A DNA stretch of 64,000 nucleotides from Epilithonimonas sp. JDS (GTDB lineage: Bacteria; Bacteroidota; Bacteroidia; Flavobacteriales; Weeksellaceae). Below, piece by piece: positions 1-8,914 of this stretch. Position 1 is the stretch's first letter. Each line of letters opens with the position of its first letter. Made by a program: the position numbers and the translations under genes. The notes under the pieces are model-generated. The model made no database searches, was not told the DNA's origin, and saw only the letters and a program-made list of their open reading frames with translations. The DNA lies in contig NZ_JAJSAX010000001.1 in NCBI RefSeq assembly GCF_021261315.1, positions 248,001-312,000 on the forward strand. The letters run 5' to 3'.

Positions 1-349
1 CATCGATTGTGGTGGCGTGATAAGAAATGAAAAAACAGTCAACTTCCAACTTTGGAATGCGAATGACTATGAACATCGCCTGAAACCAAATAAATTGCTG
101 AAAATCATCCAGCTTTCTGAAGAAAAATTGGGAATTGAGGACTCAGAAATTGAAGTCGAATATCAAAGCGAAACCATTGGGAAATACGATCTTGAATTTG
201 ACGGAAAGACATTTATCCTGAAAAATAAAAATACAGCTTGTCTGGCAAGTGATTCTTGCGGAATTCCTGCTGAAAAAATGAAAGTAAATCTGTCAGAATT
301 AAATTCAAATCAAGCTGCCTGTTGTACGCCTGAAAGTGGCTGTTGTTAA
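1..349 (+). CDS. DUF6428 family protein of arsenic operon (5' end cut by window edge)
   Basis: The reading frame is open to the left edge of the window, where it reads I-D-C-G-G before the GTG codon at 17, so the true start lies upstream and the GTG is probably an internal valine. The visible part (about 115 residues) carries a motif NFQLWNANDYEHRLKP and ends in a cysteine-rich tail (ACCTPESGCC). I recognise this as the DUF6428 family, whose genes usually sit between arsR and arsC in Bacteroidota arsenic operons. Its biochemical role is not known to me; the Cys-rich tail suggests metalloid or metal contact, which is inference. It lies 14 bp upstream of arsC and is almost certainly cotranscribed. 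Confidence 0.75.
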   Translation, partial: IDCGGVIRNEKTVNFQLWNANDYEHRLKPNKLLKIIQLSEEKLGIEDSEIEVEYQSETIGKYDLEFDGKTFILKNKNTACLASDSCGIPAEKMKVNLSELNSNQAACCTPESGCC

Positions 350-363
350 ATTTATTTTAAAAT

Positions 364-780
364 ATGACAACGAAAATCCTGGTACTTTGCACTGGAAATA
401 GCTGCAGAAGTCAAATTGCTGAAGGTTATTTAAAATATTTTGCAAGTGATAAAGCAGAAATTTACAGTGCCGGCGTAGAAACGCACGGTGTGAATCCGCG
501 AGCGATTGCGATAATGAACGAAGATGGAATTAATATCTCCAATCATACTTCCAATAACATAAATGAGTACCAAAGCATCGACTTTGACTTTGTAATCACG
601 GTTTGTGACAATGCCAAAAAACGCTGTCCGTTTTTCCCGACTAAAGCAAAAAAGTTACATTACAACTTTCCAGATCCTGCCAAAGCCAATGGAACAGAAG
701 AAGAAATCTTGGAAGAATTCAGAAAAGTTAGAAATCAGATAAAAGAATTTTGTTTTAATTTCACAAAAGAAAATCTTTAG
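364..780 (+). CDS. arsC: arsenate reductase, thioredoxin-coupled (LMW-PTP fold)
   Basis: Reduces cytoplasmic arsenate to arsenite. The N-terminus has the phosphatase-like P-loop C-T-G-N-S-C-R at residues 9-15, and the redox pair lies in CDNAKKRCPFFP (Cys81 and Cys88). These three cysteines match the Cys10/Cys82/Cys89 triad of the Staphylococcus pI258-type enzyme, which passes electrons from thioredoxin; this separates it from plain low-molecular-weight tyrosine phosphatases that lack the second pair. At 138 residues it has the family length. It sits between DUF6428 and an arsN1-like acetyltransferase, with a single base separating its stop from the next start, so the three genes form one operon. 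The arsenite exporter and ArsR are presumably outside the window. Confidence 0.93.
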   Translation: MTTKILVLCTGNSCRSQIAEGYLKYFASDKAEIYSAGVETHGVNPRAIAIMNEDGINISNHTSNNINEYQSIDFDFVITVCDNAKKRCPFFPTKAKKLHYNFPDPAKANGTEEEILEEFRKVRNQIKEFCFNFTKENL

Positions 781-781
781 A

Positions 782-1276
782 ATGAAAATAAATCCGATCA
801 TAAAACCAGTGGAAGACAGCCATCAAAACGATGTTCTTGAAATCTATAAATTGGGAATTGAAACTGGAAATGCGACTTTCAATACAACCGTTCCCACTTG
901 GGAAGAATGGGACAATAGTCATCTGACGCAATCCAGATTTGTGATAGAAAGTGATGAAAAAATTGCCGGCTGGATTGCATTAAGCCCGGTTTCTTCCAGA
1001 TGCAATTACTCTGGTGTTGCAGAAGTTAGCGTTTACATCCATCCCAATTTTAACGGATTAGGATTTGCTTCAAAATTAATGGAAAAAGTCATTGTGGAAA
1101 GTGAAAAACACGGAATTTGGACATTGCAGTCAAGTGTATTTCCTGAAAATATGGCCAGCGTAAAACTTCACAAAAGATTTGGTTTTCGGGAAGTTGGCTA
1201 TCGGGAAAAAATTTCTAGAATGGATGGAATCTGGCGGGATACAATTCTTTATGAACGGAGAAATCCAAATATGTAA
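782..1276 (+). CDS. arsN1: GNAT N-acetyltransferase, ArsN1-like (arsinothricin/phosphinothricin type)
   Basis: A 164-residue GNAT protein of the phosphinothricin acetyltransferase branch. Family landmarks are GNATFNT near residue 29, the central GWIALSPVSSR, the acetyl-CoA binding strand with AEVSVYIHPNFNGLGFASKL, the FPENMASVKLHKRFGF segment and the C-terminal MDGIWRDTILYERR. Members in arsenic operons (ArsN1) acetylate the amino group of the arsenical antibiotic arsinothricin, and related enzymes act on phosphinothricin. The location directly after arsC, one base past its stop, argues for the ArsN1 role. Substrate is inferred from context and family, not shown by the sequence. Confidence 0.82.
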   Translation: MKINPIIKPVEDSHQNDVLEIYKLGIETGNATFNTTVPTWEEWDNSHLTQSRFVIESDEKIAGWIALSPVSSRCNYSGVAEVSVYIHPNFNGLGFASKLMEKVIVESEKHGIWTLQSSVFPENMASVKLHKRFGFREVGYREKISRMDGIWRDTILYERRNPNM

Positions 1277-1280
1277 TAAA

Positions 1281-1312
1281 AAAATGTCTGAAAAAAATTT
1301 CAGACATTTTAT
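1281..1312. terminator. bidirectional intrinsic terminator between arsN1 and dnaA
   Basis: A perfect 13-bp inverted repeat (AAAATGTCTGAAA / TTTCAGACATTTT) with an AAAA loop gives a U-rich tail on either strand. It lies in the 39-bp gap between the convergent ends of arsN1 and dnaA and can serve both. Confidence 0.8.
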
Positions 1313-1315
1313 ATT

Positions 1316-2773
1316 TTATTGAGCGATCTTTTCTTTCAGATCCTTGATGTATTTTTTCAATTCTTTGTCGATCTTCGAAACATCACGGATTGTGTCGCAA
1401 GCGTACATCACGGTTGAGTGGTCTTTTCCGCCCATTTCCTCACCAATCTTTGTGAAGGTTGCGTTGGTATATTCTTTTGCAAAATACATTGCCAATTGTC
1501 TCGGAAGTGCAATCTCTCTTTTTCTAGTTTTTGATAACAACTGCTCTCTCTGAATCCCGAAATAGTCGCAAACAATCTCCTGAATATAAGGAATATTGAT
1601 GGTTTTCTTCTGAGTCGTCGCTAACTTATTGATGGTGTCTTTTAATAGGTCAAGACTAAAATCCGATTTATAAACTGTAGAGTAAGCGATTACCGCATTT
1701 ACAACGCCAATCAGCTCTCTTACACCGTTTGTCTTAACTTCAGAAGCCAGATAATCTAACATATCATCCGTCAATTCGATACCGTCACGGCTTAACTTAT
1801 CAACGATGATTTTTCTTCTGGTTTCGAAGTTTGGCGATTTGATCTCCGCAGAAAGTCCCCATTTGAAACGGGAAATAATTCTCTCCTGAGTATCCAAAAT
1901 ATCAGCAGGTGCTTTATCAGAAGTTAGGATGATCTGTTTACCATTCTGATGTAAATAATCAAAAATATGGAAGAAACTATCTTGTGTAGCCGCTTTACCG
2001 GAAAGGAACTGGATATCATCGATGATCAAAACATCGATCATCTGATAATAATGCTGAAAATCTGTTTTGTTCTGAGACTTCGCTGCCTTCACAAAATCCT
2101 GAATGAATTTCTCGGAAGACTGATACAAAACCACTTTGTCCGGATAAGAAGCTTTCACTTCCAAACCGATGGCCTGTGCCAAATGCGTTTTCCCAACACC
2201 GTAACCTCCGTAAACAAACAATGGATTGAAAGCTGTAGAGCCTGGTCTTTTTGCAATCGATCTCGCAACAGTTGAGGCAAACTTGTTACTTTCCCCCTCT
2301 ATGAAATTATCAAAAGACTGATCTGCCTTTAGATTAGAATCAATGTTAACTTTCTTAATTCCCGGAACTACAAATGGATTGATGTTGTCAGTTTCTCTCA
2401 GAACTGGTCTTGCTTCCTGAATCTTTGGCTGTTGTGTAGAAATTCCTTTTACATTCATCGTAATCGGCTTCTCCTTTCCTGATGGCTTGTTTTCCATCAC
2501 AGAATACCACAATTTCACCCCTTTACCGATATTTTTCTTAAGCGCAGCAGACAGTAAAGACAGGTAATTGTCCTCGATATATTCTTTGTAAAAATCACTG
2601 GGAACTAGCAACGTGAGATTATTGTTCACCAAAGAAATTGGCTGAACTTTATCAAATAACAAGTCGAAAGAATTTTCTAACTTTTTGAGGTCTGTGTTAT
2701 CCTCCGCTGCGTTTAGATTGTCCCTCATAAACTGAAGGCATCTATCCCAGATTAATCCTAAATTTTCATTCAT
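1316..2773 (-). CDS. dnaA: chromosomal replication initiator protein DnaA
   Basis: The 485-residue replication initiator that binds DnaA boxes and opens oriC. Domain I is at about residues 1-90; a variable linker (domain II) follows; the AAA+ domain has Walker A GGYGVGKTHL (about 189-198) and Walker B LIIDDIQF; domain IV ends with the DNA-binding signature GGKDHSTVMYACDTI. Length and order are standard for Bacteroidota DnaA. A divergent thioesterase gene lies upstream. I found no convincing cluster of TTATNCACA boxes in the 134-bp upstream gap, so there is no evidence that oriC is immediately adjacent. Confidence 0.97.
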   Translation of the reverse strand: MNENLGLIWDRCLQFMRDNLNAAEDNTDLKKLENSFDLLFDKVQPISLVNNNLTLLVPSDFYKEYIEDNYLSLLSAALKKNIGKGVKLWYSVMENKPSGKEKPITMNVKGISTQQPKIQEARPVLRETDNINPFVVPGIKKVNIDSNLKADQSFDNFIEGESNKFASTVARSIAKRPGSTAFNPLFVYGGYGVGKTHLAQAIGLEVKASYPDKVVLYQSSEKFIQDFVKAAKSQNKTDFQHYYQMIDVLIIDDIQFLSGKAATQDSFFHIFDYLHQNGKQIILTSDKAPADILDTQERIISRFKWGLSAEIKSPNFETRRKIIVDKLSRDGIELTDDMLDYLASEVKTNGVRELIGVVNAVIAYSTVYKSDFSLDLLKDTINKLATTQKKTINIPYIQEIVCDYFGIQREQLLSKTRKREIALPRQLAMYFAKEYTNATFTKIGEEMGGKDHSTVMYACDTIRDVSKIDKELKKYIKDLKEKIAQ

Positions 2774-2877
2774 TTTTCTGCTGCTGTTTCCGGTAAGATT
2801 TTAGTTTTTAACAAGACAACAAATATCCAATTATTAATTTTCTAAAAAAAATTTTTTCTCTATTGATTATTAAAAAA

Positions 2878-2885
2878 TATATTTG
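2878..2885 (+). promoter_or_regulatory. candidate -7 box for the thioesterase gene
   Basis: TATATTTG matches the Bacteroidota -7 consensus TAnnTTTG exactly and lies 23 bp before the ATG at 2908. The expected -33 TTG is not at the usual spacing, so this is only a candidate. It does argue that translation starts at 2908 rather than at upstream TTG/ATG codons. Confidence 0.4.
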
Positions 2886-2907
2886 TATGAATTATTATAC
2901 GCTTCAA

Positions 2908-3318
2908 ATGATACACACAACCACCTCAATACGAGTACGTTACGGAGAAACAGACCCGATGAAATACGTCTATTATGGCAACTATGCCGAGTATTTCGAA
3001 GTTGCCAGAGTGGAACTTTTTCGCAGCCTCGGGATGTCTTATGACGAAATAGAAAAAAGGGGAATTTTCCTGCCAGTTTCGGAATATAAAATTAAGTATT
3101 TGAAACCAGCACTTTATGACCAACTTTTGGAAATCCGAACCTTCGTCAAAAAAATTCCGGGAATCAGAATAGAGTTTGAATATGAAATTTACAATGAAGA
3201 AAATGTTAAAATAACAGAAGCTTCCACCACTCTATTTTTCCTCGATTCCGAAACCAACAAAATAGTCAAGTGCCCTGATTATCTAATGGAATTGATTCAG
3301 AAGAAATGGGTTGATTAA
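2908..3318 (+). CDS. acyl-CoA thioesterase, 4-hydroxybenzoyl-CoA thioesterase (YbgC-like) fold
   Basis: Hydrolyses an acyl-CoA thioester. The hotdog-fold signature is visible at the start: RVRYGETDPMKYVYYGNY followed by AEYFEVARVELF, with the catalytic Asp in the E-T-D motif. About 136 residues from the ATG at 2908, the normal size for the family. An upstream in-frame start at 2863 would add 15 residues with no family match and would precede the candidate -7 box, so I prefer 2908. It is divergent from dnaA. The physiological acyl group cannot be read from the sequence. Confidence 0.85.
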   Translation: MIHTTTSIRVRYGETDPMKYVYYGNYAEYFEVARVELFRSLGMSYDEIEKRGIFLPVSEYKIKYLKPALYDQLLEIRTFVKKIPGIRIEFEYEIYNEENVKITEASTTLFFLDSETNKIVKCPDYLMELIQKKWVD

Positions 3319-3394
3319 TTAAATCATAAAAAACTGTTTGATAATTTTAATTTTTTCTCCAAAAATCATATATTCGTAAATAAAAACACAAATT

Positions 3395-3742
3395 ATGATT
3401 TTAAGAATACTAAGCGGAATTTTACTTTTGACCGCCGTTTTTATGGGTTTCAAACAGGGATCGGCAATGCTGACCACGAAACCAGCGATGGTGGAATTCT
3501 TTTCCAGATGGAATTTTAGCAAAACAGCCATTATGATCAACGGTGCCATTACGATCATCAGTGCTGTTTTAATCTTATTTCCGAAAACTTTTATATGGGG
3601 AAATTTCCTGATGGCTGCAGGCATTTTATTAATCATCTGTCTCGAGATTTCTTCAAAAGACTGGAAAGGTGTTTTGATAGAGCTGCCATTTTTACTGTTA
3701 AATCTGGCATTAATTTACCTCCAACATCCTTTGAAAAAATGA
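3395..3742 (+). CDS. small four-helix membrane protein, possibly DoxX-like
   Basis: A 115-residue protein made almost entirely of hydrophobic segments (about residues 2-18, 44-61, 66-83 and 93-110), so an integral inner-membrane protein. The pattern of four helices with a short polar loop resembles small DoxX-type or other uncharacterised flavobacterial membrane proteins, but I do not recognise a diagnostic motif. Its stop overlaps the start of the following lipoprotein gene (ATGA), so the two are translationally coupled. Confidence 0.65.
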   Translation: MILRILSGILLLTAVFMGFKQGSAMLTTKPAMVEFFSRWNFSKTAIMINGAITIISAVLILFPKTFIWGNFLMAAGILLIICLEISSKDWKGVLIELPFLLLNLALIYLQHPLKK

Positions 3743-4167
3743 AACCGACAATCATTCTTTTTTGCGCGGGAATCATGAGTATTAATGCCTGCGGACAAAA
3801 AACCCAGGACAATCAAATAAAAACACAAACTTCAAAAACAAAACAAATGAATCTGGACAAAATCACGAACAGCAACGTCAAAAAAGCCATCGAAGCTTTG
3901 CAATCCGGCGACAAAAGCTGGTATTCTTACTTTACAGAAAACCCGACAATGACCGATGATGGAAACAAAATCGATTTTAAAAATTTCTTTTCGGGTGCGC
4001 TGGGTCACGAAAAATTTATTTCCATAGACAAAATTGAGAATGACGGAAAAGATATCTATGGAAACTTCGAAGCTGGAAAATGGGGCACATTCAAAACCTT
4101 TTTCAAATTCCACGAAAATGCCGATGGAAAGTTTGACAAACTGGAAATTGGTCAGGCAAAATATTAA
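3739..4167 (+). CDS. lipoprotein with NTF2/SnoaL-like domain
   Basis: Start chosen at the ATG at 3739, which overlaps the upstream stop as ATGA and is followed directly by a lipoprotein signal peptide (MKPTIILFCAGIMSINAC; Cys18 would be lipidated). The mature part begins with a polar linker and continues with KKAIEALQSGDKSWYSYF and GKWGTFKTFFKFHENADGKFDKLEIGQA, which looks like the nuclear-transport-factor-2/SnoaL alpha+beta barrel. Ligand and function are unknown. A longer reading frame starting at 3595 overlaps the upstream gene and lacks the signal peptide at its N-terminus, so it was not used. Confidence 0.7.
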   Translation: MKPTIILFCAGIMSINACGQKTQDNQIKTQTSKTKQMNLDKITNSNVKKAIEALQSGDKSWYSYFTENPTMTDDGNKIDFKNFFSGALGHEKFISIDKIENDGKDIYGNFEAGKWGTFKTFFKFHENADGKFDKLEIGQAKY

Positions 4168-4182
4168 ATCTAATTCTCTTTA

Positions 4183-5187
4183 ATGAACGCATCCAACCGT
4201 TACAAAGTTTCTCATTTCATTCTCTGGTCCAGGGAAAAGATCGTGAAAATGGTCATCATCAGTACAATCCCTACTTTATTATTCTACTTTTTGGGCTGGA
4301 AATGGCTGGCTGTTCCGTGGGTTCCAATTGCGCTTTTGGGAACTGCAACGGCGTTTATTTCAGGATTTAGAAACACACAAACTTACGGACGACTTTGGGA
4401 AGCGCGACAAATTTATGGCTCGATTATCAATAACAGCCGAACTTTTGCCATTATGGTCAAGGATTTCATCCGGAATTCAAATTGTGAAGAGGAAAAGAAG
4501 ATTCACAAAGAATTATTTTACAGACATTTTGCTTGGCTGACGGCTTTGAGATTTCAATTACGAGAAGTGAAAGTCTGGGAAAATGTGAAAACGAGATCTT
4601 ACAACAGAAGATATCTCCAGTTTTACAAAGTGCCGGAATGGGAATCTGATCTTGGTGAAGAATTGAAAACTTATATTAGTGAAAATGAAGTCAAAGTCCT
4701 TCTGGAAAAGAAAAACAGAGCGACGCAAATAATAGCTTCACAATCTGAAACCCTAAGAAAACTGCACGAATCTGGTTCAATTAATGATTTCAATTACACA
4801 ACTTTGGAAAATCAGTTGAAAGAATTTTATGATCAGCAGGGAAAATGCGAGCGCATTAAAAATTTCCCTTATCCTAGACAGTTTTCTACGATCAATACTT
4901 ATTTTACCAATCTTTTCTGCCTCCTGCTCCCATTAGGTTTTTTGAATGAATTTGCGAAACTGGACAGCATCTATATCTGGTTCACGATTCCATTCAGCAT
5001 TTTGTTGGGTTGGGTATTTCTGGTTTTGGAACAGATCGGCGAAAGTTGTGAAAACCCTTTCGAAGGCAGTGCCAACGATATTCCGATCACACAGATCAGC
5101 CGAATGATAGAAATCGATCTGCGCGATATGCTGAATGAAAAAGATTTACCACCACCCATACAGCCCATCAACGGAATCTTGATGTAA
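4183..5187 (+). CDS. bestrophin-family ion channel (UPF0187)
   Basis: A 334-residue protein with hydrophobic segments at about 22-40, 43-60, 241-258 and 262-280 and the hallmark FRNTQTYGRLWEARQIYG after the second helix (compare the FRNNxAYxRWWEaR motif of bestrophins). Bacterial bestrophins are pentameric channels, studied members being cation- or anion-selective; selectivity cannot be predicted here. The C-terminal half keeps the family pattern GWVFLVLEQIGESCENPFEG, where the ENPF motif is conserved. A terminator follows the gene. Confidence 0.85.
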   Translation: MNASNRYKVSHFILWSREKIVKMVIISTIPTLLFYFLGWKWLAVPWVPIALLGTATAFISGFRNTQTYGRLWEARQIYGSIINNSRTFAIMVKDFIRNSNCEEEKKIHKELFYRHFAWLTALRFQLREVKVWENVKTRSYNRRYLQFYKVPEWESDLGEELKTYISENEVKVLLEKKNRATQIIASQSETLRKLHESGSINDFNYTTLENQLKEFYDQQGKCERIKNFPYPRQFSTINTYFTNLFCLLLPLGFLNEFAKLDSIYIWFTIPFSILLGWVFLVLEQIGESCENPFEGSANDIPITQISRMIEIDLRDMLNEKDLPPPIQPINGILM

Positions 5188-5202
5188 AAACTCATTTTAT
5201 TA

Positions 5203-5230
5203 AAAAAACTGCCGATTTTCGGCTTTTTTT
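5203..5230 (+). terminator. intrinsic terminator after bestrophin gene
   Basis: GCCGA-TTT-TCGGC hairpin preceded by A-rich and followed by T-rich sequence, 15 bp after the stop of the bestrophin-like gene. Confidence 0.7.
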
Positions 5231-5257
5231 GTTTAATTTGGATTAAATGTTTTCCTG

Positions 5258-5776
5258 ATGAAAGTTCTATCCTATTTTTTCATTGCAATTTGCCTTGTTT
5301 CCTGCATCAGAAGTGATATGGATCTCAAAACTCTGCAAAGCATCATCAGCAAAAACAGCTTTACCAACAAGCTGAACATCAATGATGAAATGAAATATTA
5401 CAGGCCAGACGGCGTTCAGGATATACAATTTGAAGATTTTCTTAGTAAAAATGATGTGATGACCATTGATCAGGGCGACTTCAACCAAGATGGCGAGGAA
5501 GATTATATTGCCAATGTTGTCAATAATTTCAACAGAACTGGCGTCGCACCATCTCAATTTTTCCCGATCATCATTACTTTGAAAAACGACCGGTATTTCA
5601 TCTACAAACTGGATAAATTTTATGATGCAAAATCTGCCGGAAAAAAACTGACTATTGATGATAAAGATTACATTCTGTTCCTGCATCGAGATCAGGAAGA
5701 TAATATGAAAATCAAACAGGATACGTTCAGATTTGTGAACAATATCCTGGAACAGTACAGTAAAATCTCAGAATAA
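5258..5776 (+). CDS. hypothetical lipoprotein with EF-hand/FG-GAP-like calcium loop
   Basis: 172 residues. The N-terminus MKVLSYFFIAICLVSC is a lipoprotein signal with lipidation Cys16. Around residue 74 the sequence GDFNQDGEEDYIANV has the D-x-N-x-D-G-x-x-D pattern of calcium-binding FG-GAP/dockerin-type loops, which usually binds calcium in secreted proteins. No other domain is recognised. It lies 9 bp upstream of the GH43-like gene and may be coexpressed with it. Confidence 0.65.
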   Translation: MKVLSYFFIAICLVSCIRSDMDLKTLQSIISKNSFTNKLNINDEMKYYRPDGVQDIQFEDFLSKNDVMTIDQGDFNQDGEEDYIANVVNNFNRTGVAPSQFFPIIITLKNDRYFIYKLDKFYDAKSAGKKLTIDDKDYILFLHRDQEDNMKIKQDTFRFVNNILEQYSKISE

Positions 5777-5785
5777 ATTTTCAAA

Positions 5786-7546
5786 ATGAAATTAAAAACA
5801 ATATTTGCGCTGGCATTTCTTCTTTCTTTAAGTTGGATTTCGGCGCAGCAAAAAACCTATTGCAATCCGATCAACATTGATTATGGTTACACACCTTTCG
5901 AGGTTTTTTCAAAACAAGGAAAACACCGCGCTACTGCAGATCCGGTAATTGTCAATTTTCAGAAAAAACTATTTTTATTTTCGACTAATCAGGAAGGTTA
6001 TTGGTATTCTGATGATATGCTCGATTGGAAATTTGTCCACCGTAAATTCCTCAGAGATAATAAATACATTCACGATTTGAACGCGCCTGCTGTCTGGAAG
6101 ATGAAAGATACGCTGTATGTTTTCGGATCCACTTGGGAACAGGATTTTCCGATCTGGAAAAGTACAAATCCTACAAAAGACGACTGGAAAATTGCCGTTG
6201 ACACTTTAAAAGTGGGCGCTTGGGATCCTGCATTTCATTATGATGAGGACAAAAATAAGCTCTACCTTTATTGGGGATCGAGCAACGAATGGCCGCTCCT
6301 GGGAACTGAAGTTAAAACAAAAACTTTGCAATCTGAAGGTTTCGTAAAACCCGTTTTGAGGCTAAAACCGGAAGATCACGGCTGGGAAAGATTTGGGGAA
6401 TATAATGACAATGTTTTCCTGCAGCCTTTTGTAGAAGGCGCCTGGATGACAAAACACAAAGACAAATATTACCTTCAATATGGAGCGCCGGCAACGGAAT
6501 TCAGTGGATATTCTGATGGCGTTTACGTTTCAAAAAATCCTTTAGAAGGTTTTGAATATCAGCAACATAATCCTTTTTCTTACAAACCAGGCGGTTTTGC
6601 AAGAGGTGCTGGTCACGGTGCAACTTTCGAAGATAATTTTGGGAATTGGTGGCACGTTTCCACGATTTTCATCTCGACCAAAAATAATTTTGAAAGACGT
6701 TTGGGAATCTGGCCGACAGGCTTCGACAAAGATGACGTGATGTACACCAACACGGCTTACGGCGATTATCCAACTTTGCTTCCGCAATACGCGCAGGGCA
6801 AAGATTTTTCGAAAGGCTTGTTCACCAATTGGATGTTGCTTAATTATAATAAACCAGTTCAGGTTTCCTCAACGCTAGGTGGTTATCAGGCTAATCTTGC
6901 GGTTGATGAAGATATCAAGACCTATTGGTCCGCAAAAACCGGAAATTCAGGAGAATGGTTTCAAACTGATCTTGGAGAAGTTTCGACGATTAACGCGATT
7001 CAAATTAATTATGCGGATCAGGATGTTGAGTTTATGGGAAAAACATTGGGGAAAATGCATCAATATAAAATTTATGGTTCAAACGACGGTAAAAACTGGA
7101 AAGTCATCGTCGATAAATCAAAAAATCAAAAAGATGTTCCTCACGACTATGTAGAACTGGAAACGCCTGCCAAAGCAAGATTTCTGAAAATGGAAAACCT
7201 GAAAATGCCGACCGGAAAATTTGCTTTGAGCGGATTTCGTGTTTTTGGAAAAGGTGCGGGAAGCAAACCTGAAAAAGTCCAAAACTTCGTTCCATTGCGC
7301 GCTGACCCAAAAAAATATGGTGAAAGAAGAAGCATCTGGTTCAAATGGCAGCAGAATTCTGACGCTGACGGTTACGTAATATATTGGGGAAAATCGCCGG
7401 ATAAATTATATGGAAGCATTATGGTTTACGGTAAAAACGAATATTTTTTTACCGGAGCCGACAGAACTGATGCATACTACTTTCAAATCGAAGCCTTTAA
7501 TTCAAATGGAATCTCTGAGCGGACAGAGGTTGTAAAATCGGAATAA
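5786..7546 (+). CDS. secreted GH43-like glycosidase with F5/8-type C (CBM32-like) and fibronectin-III-like domains
   Basis: 586 residues. Signal peptide about 1-20 (ending WISAQ). Residues about 25-350 look like a five-bladed beta-propeller of the GH43/GH117 clan: candidate catalytic base Asp in ATADPVIV (about 52), WDPAFHYDED, an acidic VEGAW near 215 as candidate general acid, and the GHGATFEDNFGNWWHV segment. Residues about 365-485 (VSSTLGGYQANLAVDEDIKT, then GEWFQTDLG) form an F5/8 type C sugar-binding module. The C-terminal 90 residues (WFKWQQNSDADGYVIYWG) look like a fibronectin III domain. Substrate unknown; probably exported for polysaccharide degradation. Confidence 0.82.
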   Translation: MKLKTIFALAFLLSLSWISAQQKTYCNPINIDYGYTPFEVFSKQGKHRATADPVIVNFQKKLFLFSTNQEGYWYSDDMLDWKFVHRKFLRDNKYIHDLNAPAVWKMKDTLYVFGSTWEQDFPIWKSTNPTKDDWKIAVDTLKVGAWDPAFHYDEDKNKLYLYWGSSNEWPLLGTEVKTKTLQSEGFVKPVLRLKPEDHGWERFGEYNDNVFLQPFVEGAWMTKHKDKYYLQYGAPATEFSGYSDGVYVSKNPLEGFEYQQHNPFSYKPGGFARGAGHGATFEDNFGNWWHVSTIFISTKNNFERRLGIWPTGFDKDDVMYTNTAYGDYPTLLPQYAQGKDFSKGLFTNWMLLNYNKPVQVSSTLGGYQANLAVDEDIKTYWSAKTGNSGEWFQTDLGEVSTINAIQINYADQDVEFMGKTLGKMHQYKIYGSNDGKNWKVIVDKSKNQKDVPHDYVELETPAKARFLKMENLKMPTGKFALSGFRVFGKGAGSKPEKVQNFVPLRADPKKYGERRSIWFKWQQNSDADGYVIYWGKSPDKLYGSIMVYGKNEYFFTGADRTDAYYFQIEAFNSNGISERTEVVKSE

Positions 7547-7573
7547 ATTATTAGCTTTTTTCAACAAAAATTC

Positions 7574-7610
7574 AAGCTTTCGGAGATTTTCTTCGGAGGC
7601 TTTTTTATTT
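7574..7610 (+). terminator. probable intrinsic terminator after GH43-like gene
   Basis: The segment AAGCTTTCGGAGA / TCTTCGGAGGCTT can fold into a long hairpin on the plus strand with several G-U pairs and is followed by six T. It lies about 30 bp after the stop. Confidence 0.65.
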
Positions 7611-7778
7611 TTCATTAATATTATTTCGAAAGCCATAATTTGCATTAATTTAAAGAAATTTAATCTTAGATTAATATTCAATAATAAAGTCCAATTTTTA
7701 AAGAAAAATACTCAACATTACTTCAATAATAGAAATAATTTTATAAATTTATAACTCAATAAGAGAATTTAAAATAGA

Positions 7779-8903
7779 ATGGAGTTTTTTCTGAAGTCAG
7801 AAGACAATGATGACCGAGCGATTTTCATAACCGGAAATTTTAATAAATGGAATCCAAAAGATCCAAAATTTGAACTGGAAAAATTGGACGAAAGCAATTA
7901 TTATATCAATATTAATGATGAATGGCTGAATGACGAGATAGAATTCAAATTTACAAAAGGTGGTTGGGAAAATGTTGAGATTGACAAATACGACAGTATC
8001 ACACCAAACAGAAAAGTCCGAAAAGAGGAAAAGAAAGTTCAAACCAATGTTGAGAAATGGCGACTGAACTGGGGACCATTTAAGCAAGAGTTTTTCCCGA
8101 CGGTAGAATTAATCGATGAAGAATTTTACATTCCTCAGCTTGAAAAAACGAGAAAAGTCTGGGCGCTTTTGCCGTTCGATTATTATGAAACCGAAAAAAA
8201 TTATCCGGTGCTTTACCTTCAGGATGCACAGAATTTGTTTAATGAAGGTTCGGCTTATGGGAATTGGGAAATTGATAAAAAATTAGCACTTCTTGCAGAA
8301 TATGGCAGAGGAGAATTAATCGTAATAGCCGTTGAACACGGAAATGATGACAGAATTAAGGAATATATTTTTGACAACAATGCCGTCACAGAAAACGCGG
8401 AAGGCAAAAAATATCTGAGGTTTATCACAGATACCTTGAAGCCGTGGGTTGACAGAAATTACCGGACGAAAAAAGACCGGGACAATACAGGAATCGGAGG
8501 TAGTTCGCTAGGTGGATTGATCAGCATTTATGGAGGATTTTTGTATCCGGAAGTCTATTCCAAACTGTTGATATTTTCGCCTTCACTTTGGGTGGAACCG
8601 AATAACAATTTCCCGATGATTGGATTCAGTAATCCTTTTAAGATAAAAGTGTATCTGTATGGCGGCCGAAAAGAAGGTTCGAAAATGGTCAGCAGAATCA
8701 AGCTGTTTGAAAAGTCTTTAAAAAAACTGAATTCTCAAAAGCTGTATGATTTTGAAGTCCGAACGAATATCAATGAACAGGGAACACATCAGGAATTTTT
8801 CTGGTCTCAGGAATTTCCAAGAGCTGTAGAATGGCTGTTCATCGACAGTCTGGAAAGTCCAGTGAAAGCAAAAGATGAATTGGAAAATGACATCAAAAAC
8901 TAA
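7779..8903 (+). CDS. esterase D/Fes-like alpha/beta hydrolase with N-terminal CBM48-like domain
   Basis: 374 residues, no signal peptide, so cytoplasmic. The first 70 residues (AIFITGNFNKWNP ... EFKFTKGGWENVE) form an isoamylase-N/CBM48-like beta-sandwich. The catalytic domain from about 120 follows PF00756 (esterase D/enterochelin esterase): VYLQDAQN-like strand, the nucleophile elbow GSSLGG with Ser243, and a late acid and histidine (GTHQEFFW). It opens the eight-gene amidoligase-type cluster. It probably hydrolyses an ester or amide of the cluster's product, which is inference. A gap of 232 bp upstream and a terminator separate it from the GH43-like gene. Confidence 0.78.
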   Translation: MEFFLKSEDNDDRAIFITGNFNKWNPKDPKFELEKLDESNYYININDEWLNDEIEFKFTKGGWENVEIDKYDSITPNRKVRKEEKKVQTNVEKWRLNWGPFKQEFFPTVELIDEEFYIPQLEKTRKVWALLPFDYYETEKNYPVLYLQDAQNLFNEGSAYGNWEIDKKLALLAEYGRGELIVIAVEHGNDDRIKEYIFDNNAVTENAEGKKYLRFITDTLKPWVDRNYRTKKDRDNTGIGGSSLGGLISIYGGFLYPEVYSKLLIFSPSLWVEPNNNFPMIGFSNPFKIKVYLYGGRKEGSKMVSRIKLFEKSLKKLNSQKLYDFEVRTNINEQGTHQEFFWSQEFPRAVEWLFIDSLESPVKAKDELENDIKN

Positions 8904-8914
8904 AAACCCAACAA

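Noticed and set aside
364-780. Plain low-molecular-weight tyrosine phosphatase instead of arsC
   Set aside because: The Cys81/Cys88 redox pair and the flanking DUF6428 and arsN1-like genes identify an arsenate reductase.
2774-2907. oriC next to dnaA
   Set aside because: No cluster of TTATNCACA-like DnaA boxes or AT-rich 13-mers in the short gap; adjacency alone is weak evidence in Bacteroidota.
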